Assembly: GCA_022495995.1 (NCBI GenBank)
Contig: JAFEMH010001490.1
Coordinates: 402,387 to 466,386, forward strand
Reading direction: 5' to 3'
DNA length: 64,000 bases
Source of the DNA: Adenophora triphylla var. japonica
Taxonomy: Eukaryota; Streptophyta; Magnoliopsida; Asterales; Campanulaceae
Part shown: positions 1-9,646 of the stretch, one piece after another
How positions within the stretch are numbered: the first letter of the stretch is position 1
How the letters are laid out: every line of letters starts with the position of its first letter
Notes under the pieces: generated by a model
The model's input: only the letters and a program-made list of their open reading frames with translations
Databases searched by the model: none
Told to the model about the DNA's origin: nothing
Made by a program: the position numbers and the translations under genes

Positions 1-616
1 AGAAGAGGTAAATGCATAATGTGCACTTTCGGGTTTGGTGTGTTTCAACCTATCTTCTTCCTCCGTGACATGTGAAATTAATTCATTAATATTCCACTTG
101 TCCTTTTGACAATTGTAGGTCGTTTCAAAATGACCAAATTGTGGAGGGAGAGAAATTAAAGCCAAATGCACAAGCAAGTCTTTCGACAGGTCCAACTTAA
201 GTGCTTTTAATTTCGTTGATAGGTGAAACATTTCCATTATGTATTCCCTTAGGTTTTCGGTGCTCTTATACCTCATGAAAACAAGCTTCCTCAAGGTAGC
301 ACTTGTTTCCGATTTATCACTTTTTGCAAAGCGTTGTTCTAGAGCATCTAGGAAACCTTTAGCACCATCATCCTCGGAGACACTGTTCAGAAATGTCTCC
401 GAGACTGCATTCTTTATTATGCTTAGGCTGACGCGATTAGAACGCTTCCACCTCTCTGAACTTAAGCGGTCTTTCGCAGTGTTTTATCAGTTAGAGGGAC
501 AGGAGCTTGTTCTCTCAATGCAAGGTCAAGGTCCAAACAGCCTAAGACCATAGTTATCTTGTTTTTCCAAGTTTTAAAGTTTGTCCCAGTTAGCAAAGGA
601 ATTGAGTTTAAGGCAG
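1..616 (-). pseudogene. Ty1/copia gag fragment (UBN2-type)
   Basis: Read on the minus strand this encodes the N-terminal part of a plant copia Gag. The motif LLTGTNFKTWKNKI lies near 560-610, followed by GCLDLDLALREQ. After a broken stretch comes KGFLDALEQRFAKSDKS and then LRKLVFMRYKSTENLREYI, ending with a segment like LISHVTEEEDRLK. This order is that of the gag-polypeptide (UBN2) family, which forms the capsid of copia particles. The frame changes around 400-500, so it is not intact. The rest of the element lies beyond the window start. Its 5' LTR is 4.5 kb upstream on this strand, at 5076-5589. The family call is firm; the exact ends are not. Confidence 0.85.
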
Positions 617-1205
617 TAGTAACAGATGAAGAACAAATCAAATCTAAATGAAGAGAACAAAAGAATGAAACAAAACATATATAAGAAACTACATAATGAT
701 TAATTATATCAAAATGAAATCCATCAAAAAATAAAAGAAAATCAATATGACATCAAGACTAATCTTTGGATTGCGAATTGACTCATAATTTGATTTATCT
801 TAGGGTAAACAAATAGCTTAAACAACACACTTTAAATACTTGCCTTCCTTTGGGTCGGATCAAGTACAAAAAGTGTCCTAAAGTTTAAGGTACTTGTTCC
901 CCGGTAATAAAGAACATAAACGATTCACTTTAAACACCCGCCTTCCTTTGGGATGGTTCACATCATTTAAAATGACCAAAAGTTTAGTTCAATTATTACC
1001 CCATGAATGTAAATACTTAGTCAATAACAAGACCTCCTTTGGAAAACAAGCATGTTATCACATATTAATATTTACATTCATCACTTTAACAAATTTGTAT
1101 TTAAATAACGTAAATTGCTTTGGCAACAATATTATTTAAACAATGAATAAATTCGTTTAAGCATATAATTAATCATACTTTAGGGCACTTAAGACTTTAA
1201 GGTAA
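617..1205 (-). other. copia leader, gag-proximal part, no gene
   Basis: AT-rich non-coding DNA between the copia gag start and the Helitron insertion point. The phrase GCCTTCCTTTGGG occurs near 842 and 941, and a related CTCCTTTGG near 1034, each next to an ACTT-rich phrase, so a degenerate tandem repeat of about 100 bp is visible. No reading frame, splice pattern or RNA gene is supported. Confidence 0.5.
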
Positions 1206-1709
1206 CTAGTGCTACACCCATGCGTTAAACGCACGACCAAAAAACTTTGATATATCGCAGAAATTAAATCAAAGGAGTTATTATAAGTATAAAGATTAAT
1301 TTTGATTTTTTAAATAAAAGGTATTTAGCAAATATATATAATTGCATTAATAATAAAAATTACAATTTTTTTTAAGATACTTCATCCTTTCACTAATATT
1401 TTCCCTTGTCACATGTCATCCAAATAAATTGACCACAACATAGATCCTTTGAGACAAATTTAATCTCCAATAAGAGATTTATTGTTCAAAAGGATGTCTT
1501 ACTCTTTCTACAAGATTATGGTTGTTGGTTGCCTGGACTCTTCTTGCTCGTATATGTGTAGTCTACCTTGATATTGATGTTGGAGATCCATGTTTACCCT
1601 GCTTTCCAACTGACTTAGCGCCACTCGGAGTTTGATTTTGATCACCCTTTTGTTGAATATCATTTATATGCCTCGAGACATTTTAATCTTGTATGAATTA
1701 AAAAATATA

Positions 1710-1916
1710 CTCCTTCCTGTCCCAAATAGATGTTCCCATTGGGCATTTCTCATTTTCATAATTGCTAGGTTAAAATCAATGAACTTCCGAAATTGCCAAC
1801 CAATGAAAATAAGAGAGTAACAAGAAAACCCCTCCTTAAGGTAAATGATGAAAATAAAAAAAGTTGTTAAAATATTTGAATAGTGGAAAGGGACTATCAT
1901 TATGGAACGGAGGGAG
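1710..1916. mobile_element. Stowaway-like MITE
   Basis: About 207 bp bounded by CTCCTTCCTGTCCC at the left and the near-complementary GGAACGGAGGGAG at the right, with a TA dinucleotide on each side (1708-1709, 1917-1918). These are the hallmarks of Stowaway/Tc1-mariner MITEs. No coding capacity. It lies inside the Helitron and so is probably younger than it. Confidence 0.8.
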
Positions 1917-1947
1917 TAAGTGAAATGTAAAGGGAGATGAATGTTAC

Positions 1948-2106
1948 CTTGGACTTGCGAGCACGCCTTGGGAAGACAACCAATTTGGCCTTATATGTCT
2001 TCAACCTCTGAACATTGGTCTGGAGACCCTCAAGAGAGTGGTTTCTTCTGCGGTGGTCAACAGAGATACCAATGGTTGGTGCAAGCTTCTTTGGGATGCC
2101 TGCTAC
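1948..2106 (-). pseudogene. RPL13: captured exon of ribosomal protein eL13
   Basis: A 159-bp open exon with AG acceptor (upstream ...AAACCAG) and GT donor (GTAACA) encodes 53 residues beginning [15 protein letters not shown] and containing [28 protein letters not shown] and RRARKSK. This is the central-to-C-terminal part of 60S ribosomal protein L13 (eL13, BBC1), normally about 206 residues. The rest of the gene is absent from both sides, so it cannot make a ribosomal protein. The exon and its splice sites look hardly damaged, which suggests recent capture by the surrounding Helitron. Confidence 0.85.
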
Positions 2107-2241
2107 CTGGTTTTTATAAAATACAACAAAAAAACAAATGTAAGAAAAAGGACTACACATGAATGAAGTAGAACGTACATTGCAGCAGAGTCAGCTTGTG
2201 ACTTGCCGATATAAATATTAACAAACTAAAATGAAAACTAC

Positions 2242-2321
2242 CGATTCGGCATATTGTACATCTTCAACTGAGTCAGCTTGTGACTTGCTTGATCCAAAGC
2301 ATCAATTTCTTTTTGGGCTGC
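2242..2321 (-). pseudogene. exon-like captured fragment, source unknown
   Basis: An 80-bp segment bounded by TATAG acceptor and GTAGTT donor reads AAQKEIDALDQASHKLTQ and then LKMYNMPN. The hydrophilic, coiled-coil-like composition and sensible splice borders suggest a captured exon. I do not recognise the parent gene. A second, shorter copy of the phrase AGTCAGCTTGTGACTTGC lies at about 2190-2207, so a small local duplication has happened here. Confidence 0.4.
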
Positions 2322-3258
2322 CTATAATTTAGCATGAAGAATTAGCTAATGATAATGAGAATATGCTAGCAATCTTCGCAAAAAGGAAAAGGAAGGGAGA
2401 ATAAAAAACCATATGAATGTACCCACAAATCAAATTGAAAGGCCATAATTACAGGCCCCCCATGTAAATCTGATTTTTTTATGTGAAAATAGATAAACAA
2501 TCAAAGAGAAACTACTACGTTAACCTTCCTTTACTATAAAATTTAGGACAAAAGAAATCAATCAAGCACACAAATTGATGATTCTAGGTCCAAATGTGAC
2601 TTGCATAAAATAGTTGTGTTAGGCACTATAGTGAGATGACTTCTAGCGACCGGCAAAATAACTTTGAGCTACACAAAATAGCAATTGACTTAAAACCAAC
2701 CACTCATACTCCCTTCCACTTAACTTATATAACGAAATGGACTAACGACAGCAGATACTAATAAGGAAAGTTTCTTTTTGTTCGTGAAATGGGTAGACTC
2801 TAGAATATATAAGACAAGTGTGTCTTAAGATGCAATGACTTTATAACTGGACAAACTTTTAGATTGCGGACACTAAATAAATGAATATCAATCAAAGTTA
2901 AATCGGAATTTGCAAGATCAAGCGTATCAAAACCGACCACAAAATTGAATGCCAATGCTCACACTAGACAAGACATGTAAACTTCCCAATTAAGTGCCAA
3001 TGTTAGATAGAAAAACCAAGATTCTTTCACGTTCATGGTTAAAGGTTATGCGTTAAACAGAACACTGCCAGTGGACCATGCCTTAATTTGACAGGTCAAA
3101 ATATTAACTGGTAGTACTAACCTAGGCAATTTAACAAACACTACTAGACAGCTTGATTTGGATGTACAATCAAGTTCACATTAACAACTACTAAATGGGA
3201 AAAGTAGGAAGATAAAGAGAGTGGACGACTGATAAAAGACCTGTGTACTTCATATTAC

Positions 3259-3315
3259 GAATGAGGTTAATTTGCAGCCATGCTCTTGTTCCAGAACAAG
3301 CCTTCCTTGTATAAC
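3259..3315 (-). pseudogene. exon-like captured fragment, source unknown
   Basis: A 57-bp segment with a TGCAG acceptor and a GTAATA donor reads VIQGRLVLEQEHGCKLTSF in the frame continuing from the candidate exon at 3599-3658. Phase and strand agree with that exon and with the one at 2242-2321, so these three could come from one gene or from several. I do not recognise the product. Confidence 0.35.
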
Positions 3316-3598
3316 CTGCAGAATGAACTTTTGGTGAGTAGAAGATTAACTCATATTTTTTTAAATCTAACAGCAAAATAAAGTATGTCAGTCAATTACA
3401 CCATGCCAAATCGATTTTAAGTAGTGTTACCACCAAGTGCATCAATTTTCAGGTGCTAAATTTGTGGCGGATAAAAATACATCCAAAAATGTTGAATATA
3501 AGTATAAAGCTATGAATGTGGAAGATTCAAGTATGACTAAATTCAAAATTGAATGATTAATGAAAAATCAAGAAATTGAAAGGGATTTTCATCAATAC

Positions 3599-3658
3599 CT
3601 TTAACCATTGGAGGAAAAGTTCGAGCTTTGCTTCTTCTTCTTCTTCTGGGTTCGCCAT
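3599..3658 (-). pseudogene. captured first exon with start codon
   Basis: The minus strand has ATG at 3658 and encodes 20 residues starting MANPEEEEEAKLELFLQWLK, then a GTATTG donor. Upstream (3660-4130) is CT-rich sequence like a plant 5' UTR and promoter; the frame stays open there, so a longer N-terminus is possible. The acidic start followed by a short amphipathic helix resembles the beginning of some plant SET-domain protein methyltransferases, but this rests on memory of the family and no catalytic part is present. With its own upstream region it could drive a chimeric transcript through the Helitron. Confidence 0.4.
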
Positions 3659-4170
3659 TGTTGCTGCCGCGAATTTCGAAACCCCTTCAATTTTGGAACG
3701 GAACTTCGTTGGGATGTTCAATTTTGAGAGAGATGCTATGTTCTGGTTTTGGGGAAGAGGGGGCTTTGAATTATTGGCAAGGGTACAACATCGCCGGAAA
3801 AGGGGAGTGATGCCTGGAAAAGGAGAAGAGAGAGTCGGTCTGGAGAGAGTAGATAGATCGAGAAGAAGAAACCATGGAAGGAGAGAGAGAGAGAGGGGGG
3901 ACTGGGTTGCCGGAAATGGGGGGGGGTGTTGAGTTCGCCTAGAGAGAGAAGAGATAGATCGAGAAAAGAAAAGAAGAAACGTGGAATACAAAAGGACTAT
4001 CTTATTTTGTACATGGATATTTTGGGATTTAGAAAATAGTAAAAGGGTGTAATCAGTAATTGATAATAGGGAGAATGAACTTAGTCTCAATTCAGTCTAG
4101 GTGCTAGTTTGAGCGGGAAAATGGGGGTGTGCTGAAGTGCTTTGCACTTCAGTTTTTATTTAGTTATAGA

Positions 4171-5061
4171 TTTCTGAAAATTTAAAGGGTGAAGAAATAA
4201 GCGAAATTTATTAATAAAAGACAATATCCTTTTGTTCTACCCATCCATTCTTAAAGTTTGACAACTCTAAGAACCGCCAATCAGCGTGACTGGTGTCCAG
4301 ATGCCATATTTTATCAATAAATTATCAAAATTCTGGGCAAAAATGGCCCCAATACCCTTCTAAATTAACCCAAACCAAAAATTAAGACAAAACATGGCTT
4401 TGAACGCGACCAAACCACACTGCCAAGGGGGAGCGGACGCTCCACTACAAAGGGAGCGGACGCTCCCAATAACCAGAAATTTCGTCAACTCAAACCAAAG
4501 CTGAGACCACACTGTTCTGCCAAGGGGGAGCGGACGCTCCCCTACAAAGGGAGCGGACGCTCCCATAACACAGAAACACTATTACGCCTGGAATTCAGAT
4601 TTGACGAAAAGGCACCATTTTTTTACACCCTTTTATGAACAGATTTGAACCAAATAGAGAGCCATACCATACCGCGAGGACGCCGGGCCCTTTGCCAGGA
4701 CAACGAGCCATAACATCCAATTTTCCAGATTTAGACTATCAATTCTTAACTTAATGGTGAATCAATATTCAACCAAAGCAAGTAGATCCGCATACTCACA
4801 TCACATTTTTAAATGCGTGGCTATGCATATGAACAAACTCACAACGCATCCAAGGATAGTGGCTATGTTCAAAAATGGGATAATCTTACATTAAGAATTG
4901 AAAGCCTTTTGAGTAAATTTATAATTTAGAAGTAACATAATACTCTAGAATTTGAATTAGAGTATGATAATTCAAGAACACATGATAAACATAGAATCTT
5001 TTCAAGAATTAAAAGCATAAGGCTTTACAAGAAACTCAAACTCAATCTAGTATATGAGTAG
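4171..5061 (-). other. copia leader next to the primer-binding site
   Basis: Non-coding DNA between the Helitron 5' end and the primer-binding site of the copia element. It contains the GC-rich palindrome cluster at 4429-4564 and is otherwise AT-rich. No gene is supported. Confidence 0.5.
4429..4564. repeat. cluster of four GGGAGCG-GA-CGCTCCC palindromes
   Basis: Four copies at 4429-4443, 4452-4467, 4526-4541 and 4549-4564. Three are perfect (7-bp arms, GA centre) and the first lacks its last base. They form two pairs, each spaced 23 bp start to start, and the pair is repeated with a 97-bp period. They lie in the leader of the minus-strand copia element. The GC content contrasts with the AT-rich surroundings. 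Transcribed, each could fold into a short hairpin. Confidence 0.85.
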
Positions 5062-5073
5062 GCTCTGATACCA
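5062..5073 (-). promoter_or_regulatory. copia primer-binding site (tRNA-iMet)
   Basis: The minus strand reads TGGTATCAGAGC, complementary to the 3' end of plant initiator tRNA-Met, two bases inside the LTR. It marks where reverse transcription would start and fixes the element's direction as minus, with the internal region running towards position 1. Confidence 0.9.
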
Positions 5074-5075
5074 AT

Positions 5076-5589
5076 TGTTGGAACATTAACGATCCATTAA
5101 CCATAAACCGACTCATGACTAGATTAAGAAGAGAAGAAGAAGAAGAAGAAGAAGAAGAAGAAGACGGAAGCGTGTACCTTGTGATTCCATGATTGTTCTT
5201 AGTCTTGTTCTTGAGTAAAAAGGATGAAGTATGAAGATAGTCTTCAAGGTAGGGAAGAGTAGATCTTCTAAATGATAAATGCCATTTATTCTCTTTAGTC
5301 TTCAAGTACTTAGGAAGATTATGGACTGAATGAGAATGTAATAACTAGTGGATTCTAAGGCTGATGGAAGGGCCTTTATATAGGAATCCAAGAGGCACTT
5401 CATTTAGGGACTACACCTATTGATATATAAGATATTACCATTATGTCCATCATTTAATGGTAGTCTTATATTATGAAATTCTACATATTATATTACATCC
5501 TATACTTTATAATAAATATTATAATATTGATCACTATTTTATCAAGTACTTTCACTAATAATATATGTTATACAATCCATGTTCTAACA
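5076..5589 (-). mobile_element. copia 5' LTR
   Basis: On the plus strand the LTR runs from TGTTGGAACATTAA to CCATGTTCTAACA, with TG..CA ends and inverted TGTT(G/A)GAACAT-like tips, about 514 bp. The adjoining primer-binding site makes it the 5' LTR of the minus-strand element. It contains a (GAA)n run at about 5134-5164. A relative with the same ends and a shorter (GAA)n run lies at 37748-38214. Confidence 0.85.
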
Positions 5590-5886
5590 GATCAAACTTT
5601 TAATCAAAATTTATGAATATTATAAAATATTAAAAATTATTGCTCATACAGAATAGAGCTTAAAAATATAAAAATGATGACGCCACGACCCGGGGTGGCA
5701 AAGGTTGCAGAAAATGCGTCGCACCTCGGGCAAGATCTGCAAAACAACACCGTTAGGGGTGCGAGGGGTTGCCCCGTTATAACCCTTGAGTGTAAGGATA
5801 AGTATCTGTATATAAGAGATATAGAGAGAGTATTGTAGAGAGAGAGAGAGAGAGAGAGAGAGAGTGTATTGTGTAAATGAGATATT
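5590..5886. other. intergenic, GC patch and GA microsatellite
   Basis: AT-rich DNA with a GC-rich patch around 5680-5780 (CCACGACCCGGGGTGGC; GGGGTGCGAGGGGTTGCCCC) and a (GA)n microsatellite at about 5838-5863. No gene seen. Confidence 0.6.
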
Positions 5887-7157
5887 TATTAGGAATATAA
5901 TATAATATCATTATATTATATTCAAAGTATATATTATTATATATTAGATTAGGAAACACAATCCTTGTATTAGATTAGGAAACACAATCTTTGTATTAGA
6001 TTAGAAACCTTTTCCTTCTAGGAATTAGAAACCTTCTCCTTCTAGGAGATTACCTCCTTATTGTAACCCTATAAATATGTATCTCTAGCATCATAATCAA
6101 TTGAGTCATTCAATTCAATTCTTCTCTTCCTTGTTTTGATTGGCTCCGTCTCTCTCTCTCTCTCTTTATTTTAATATGGTATCAGAGTATTAAGATCCAT
6201 AGAAGAACTTCTCCGCCAAACCCACCACCATTCGCTTCCGCCACTTTATCAATTGTTTCCCCTCCCTCCTTCTCCGTCTTTTTATTCTTAAACTTTCAAC
6301 GCTTATTCTTCCATGGTCGACCACTAAACCCTTTCTCCTCCCATGGTCGAACCACTAAACCCCTATTCCATTACTTTCCTTCTTTTTCTCTTATCTCAAT
6401 GTAACGTTGAGTATTATTTCTTTCCTTCGAAAATTTTCGTCCTCTTAAATTTTTCTCTTATCTCAATGTAACATTGAGTATTACTTCTCCCCTTCGAAAA
6501 TTTTCTTCTTCTTAAATTTTTCTCTTATCTCAATGTAATGTTGAGTATTATTTCCCCCCCTCATTTTTTTATCTCAATTTAACGTTGAATATTATTTCTC
6601 CCCTTCGTAAGCCCGAACCTTTTCTCGGCCATCATACGTAAGCCCGAATTTTTTCTCGGCCGTCATACGTAAGCCCGAACCTTTTCTCGGCCGTCATATG
6701 TAAGCCCGAACCTATCACCACAATCCCACCGTCTCCGACGTAGACATGCACCAACCTATCACCACCTCGGATAGGAGGAACCACATCTCTTCAGAAACGA
6801 CACACATGTCCGGGAACACATCTTCAACTCGTCATCAAACCCGGTTCATCTCATCACTCTCCAAGATTGGACTTATCCAAAGATCGTCCATCTTGCGGGG
6901 GCATATTAGGAATATAATATAATATCATTATATTATATTCAAAGTATATATTGTTATATATTAGATTAGGAAACACAATCCTTGTATTAGATTAGGAAAC
7001 ACAATCATTGTATTAGATTAGAAACCTTCTCCTTCTAGGAATTAGAAACCTTCTCCTTATAGGAGATTACCTCCTTATTGTAACCCTATTAATATGTATC
7101 TCTAGCATCATAATCAATTGAGTCATTCAATACAATTTTTCTCTTTCATGTTTTGAT
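5887..7157 (+). mobile_element. TRIM-like small LTR retrotransposon
   Basis: Two direct repeats of about 254 bp (5887-6140 and 6903-7157) begin TATTAGGAATATAATATAAT and include TTAGATTAGGAAACACAATC twice or more. A tRNA-iMet primer-binding site TGGTATCAGAG is at 6177-6187 and a purine tract GCGGGGGCA stands just before the second repeat. The internal 0.75 kb has no long frame. It holds tandem repeats: TCTCAATGTAA-CGTTGAGTATT about every 68 bp (6390-6600) and CGTAAGCCCGAAC...CTCGGCC four times (6606-6715). Size and lack of genes fit a TRIM. The LTR probably extends a little beyond 6140, with the right copy cut short at 7157. Confidence 0.75.
6177..6187 (+). promoter_or_regulatory. TRIM primer-binding site (tRNA-iMet)
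   Basis: TGGTATCAGAG matches the complement of the initiator tRNA-Met 3' end and lies between the first LTR and the internal repeats, giving the element's plus orientation. Confidence 0.8.
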
Positions 7158-7178
7158 ACGGTGGGGGTCCCACCGTAT
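7156..7178. repeat. 10+3+10 palindrome at the TRIM right edge
   Basis: Arms ATACGGTGGG and CCCACCGTAT flank a GGT centre. It begins exactly where similarity between the two TRIM LTRs ends, so it may mark a second insertion or a deletion junction. Confidence 0.6.
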
Positions 7179-7200
7179 ATATCTAGTATATGTATATACA

Positions 7201-7300
7201 ACAACTCAAATCAAAGTATACTAACAATTGAGTTCAAAATCAACATATACAACAACTCAAATCAAAATATACTAACAATTGAGTTCAAAATATATCAATA
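7201..7300. repeat. two tandem copies of a 51-bp AT-rich unit
   Basis: The unit starting ACAACTCAAATCAAAGTATA at 7201 recurs at 7252 with few changes. No coding sense. The flanks (7180-7550) hold no gene; a CT-rich stretch at 7455-7510 looks like a plant 5' leader on the minus strand but has no following frame. Confidence 0.7.
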
Positions 7301-7553
7301 ATTTAGTTGAATAAACCTAAATTGCAAGTAAACAAATACTAAAATCAAAGCAAAATCAACACAAAATGAAGTAAAAAACATGAATGTAAACTTACAATAA
7401 CGAAATTTTGGTGATGAAAAGATTGAATTTGATTAAAAAAAGGGCAAAATTTCTCCTTCTTCTCTCTTTCTTCTTCACCGGCGGCTGGGGTTCAGGTTTT
7501 TTTTCTTTCTTTGAACAAACTGTAAGTCGGAAAGGGGTAATGGGATTTTTGAG

Positions 7554-7730
7554 AAATCGCTACACGGTGTAGCGATTTTGACTGTGACCGGTCAAAATCG
7601 ATATACGGTGTAGCGATTTTGTCTTTACTTAATTACAGTATTAATTAAACCCTAATTACACCAAAATCGCTACACCGTGCAGCGATTTTGATCGACCACA
7701 GTCAAAATCGCTACACCGTGTAGCGATTTT
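7554..7730. repeat. four long palindromes around CGCTACACxGTGTAGCG
   Basis: Copies at 7554-7578, 7594-7620, 7663-7689 and 7704-7730. The best has 12-bp arms (AAATCGCTACAC and its complement) around one central base; others carry one or two mismatches. They are separated by short phrases containing GTCAAAATCG or GATCGACCA that are themselves partly inverted. A half copy follows at about 7740. No gene lies here; the cluster may belong to an unrecognised element. Confidence 0.8.
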
Positions 7731-7995
7731 GATCGACCAGTGTAGCGAATTCTCAAAAAGTGGTCATTTTGGAAAATAGTTTGAAAAATGAGTTATTTTG
7801 AAAAATATATTTTAAAAAAAGAATTATTTGAGAAAATCCCTTTTGCGGTGACATTTTGGTGGCAGGTTTCTCACAACATGGGGGTGACATTAGTTGTTTC
7901 AATCAATGACAATCTTTCTAAAATATATTTTAAAAGAAAAACCTTTTGATTTAAGGCGAAGAGCGTCATGCGGAAAATCAATACCTATTTAAGGA

Positions 7996-9646
7996 CAAAA
8001 TATATTTACGTCCTCAACTATGCACCAAATTTCGCTTTGTACCCCCGTACAAAATTTGTCTCACTTTGATATTCAATGTTAAAACTATTTCACTTTGTTG
8101 TTTATTTTGTTGTTGATAGTTTTACTTTATACACTTTCGATTCTAGTTTTGGCAAATAGTTCACTATTAATAGAATATACACCCGTGCTTGGCACGGATA
8201 CAATTTACTTTAGAAAGAAAATTGTTTTATTTAGTTTACTAATAGCACTTTTATTAAAAGTAATAAAAATAATGAGAAGAATATAGATAGTCTTTATGTG
8301 ATGCTCTATATTTCAAACTCTTTCAAAAATTTTCCTAGTGGCGAAAACATAAATTTCTTTTCTTACATTTTTTTTTGAAGATTATTATGTGTACTCATAT
8401 TTAGTTACTAATACCACTTTTAGTACAAGTAGAACAAAAAATGAATGAGAGAAATATAAAAAATCTTGTGGTCTCCTAATAAAGCCTCCTAATAGACATG
8501 GATGTTTTAATTGTTATAACATTAAATAGGTTCAAGAGAGACATATTGATGTGGCACCACGTGACACTAAATTTCAAGTTTTTTTAAAAACTTGTCCACG
8601 TGTAATAATCATAAGTTTCTTCATTTACAATATATTTTAGGGAGATTGTTATTTGTACTTATATTTGGTTACTAATACCAATTATAATACAAGTAGAAGT
8701 AAAAGAAAAAGAATGAGAGTAATATAGAAATTTTTGTAGTTTTCTATTAAATTCTTCAAATAATTAATACTCCCTCCGTCCCGCTGATAACTTCACTTTT
8801 TGCCATTTTGGGTGTCCCATTGAAAGCTTCACCTTTCCTTTTTTGGCAAAGAAATCTTTACTATTCCCTCCACTCATTCTCTCTCCTACATTATTTTAAT
8901 ACTCACAACACCATTATAATTTACTATTCCCTCCACTCATTCTCTCTCCTATTTTTAAATTACACTCACAACATTTTCTCCACCTTAATTTGCGTGCCGG
9001 AGCCAAAATGGTGAAGTAATAAGCGGGACGGAGGGAGTATTTATGAATGTTTTAATTGTTATAGCATTAAATAGGGGTCAAAATATATTTACCTCCTCAA
9101 CTATTCATCAAATCCCATTTTACACCCTTGCGCGAAATTCACCTCACTATGATACCAATGGTAAAATTATCCCACTTTATCCCATAGATTCTAACAAACG
9201 TTGAAAATTTAATGAAATTGGTCATGTGCATATTACATGCGGGATAAATACATTATTTATATTTTTTAACTAGACTAAGAAAATAATTAAAACAAACTCC
9301 ACTTAGAAAATTAAACAATGTCTTCTTAAAATAATAAAAATTTAATAAGGTAAAAAAGAATATTATTATTAATTTCTTGTATATGAAAGAGTGAGCAAAT
9401 TAAACAAGGAAGAATAAAATAATAGTTAAAGTTTTTTTTTTTAATTGACATACGTCAAAAGAGTGGTAAAAATAAATTAAATGGAAGTTAAAATGAGAAT
9501 GATCAAAATATCCATCATGTGACCTCCACATGACTAGTTTCGTTAAATTTTTAATGTTTGTTTGAATTCAAGGAGAAAAGTGGAATAGTTTAATATTGAA
9601 TATCAAAGTGAGACAAATTTTGTATAGGGGTGCAAAGTGAAATTTC
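7996..9646. repeat. AT-rich composite repeat with inverted ends
   Basis: The segment 8030-8095 (TTCGCTTTGTACCCC... CAAAATTTGTCTCACTTTG) is found inverted at about 9576-9646. A related direct copy starts near 9076. Between them a unit with TTTACTAATA/TTACTAATACCA and AATGAGAG..AATATA recurs about every 240 bp (near 8230, 8405 and 8665), and a MITE lies at 8770-9037. It looks like a non-autonomous TIR element degraded by later duplications. No gene is supported. Confidence 0.5.
8770..9037. mobile_element. Stowaway-like MITE
   Basis: 268 bp between CTCCCTCCGTCCCGC and its complement GCGGGACGGAGGGAG, with TA on both sides (8768-8769, 9038-9039). Internally the phrase TTTACTATTCCCTCCACTC occurs twice. 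Non-coding. Confidence 0.9.

Larger units (their letters stand above)
1206..4170 (-). mobile_element. Helitron with captured gene fragments
   Basis: On the minus strand the element starts TCTATAACTAAATAAAAA at 4170, a typical plant Helitron 5' end, closely followed by a perfect 9-bp hairpin (4132-4152, arms CTGAAGTGC). It ends with CTAG (1206-1209), preceded by a short TGCGTT/AACGCA hairpin (about 1221-1233). The flanking bases are A on the 5' side and T on the 3' side, matching the usual A|T Helitron target with no duplication. It sits inside the leader of the copia element. No Rep/helicase reading frame is present, so it is non-autonomous. It carries exon-like host fragments all on one strand (3599-3658, 3259-3315, 2242-2321, 1948-2106), and a MITE later inserted into it. 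The terminal structure is clear; the exact family is not known. Confidence 0.8.

Noticed and set aside
239..553. Plus-strand open frame of 104 codons
   Set aside because: It is the complement of copia gag, which has clear family motifs on the minus strand.
3576..3932. Plus-strand frame of 118 codons rich in R and G
   Set aside because: Low-complexity complement of a CT-rich leader inside the Helitron; no domain.
4132..4152. Perfect 9-bp hairpin as a transcription terminator
   Set aside because: Intrinsic terminators are bacterial; the position fits the sub-terminal hairpin of the Helitron 5' end.
4429..4564. CRISPR-like array of regular palindromic repeats
   Set aside because: Plant nuclear DNA, spacers not of constant size, no cas genes; a palindrome cluster within a retrotransposon leader.
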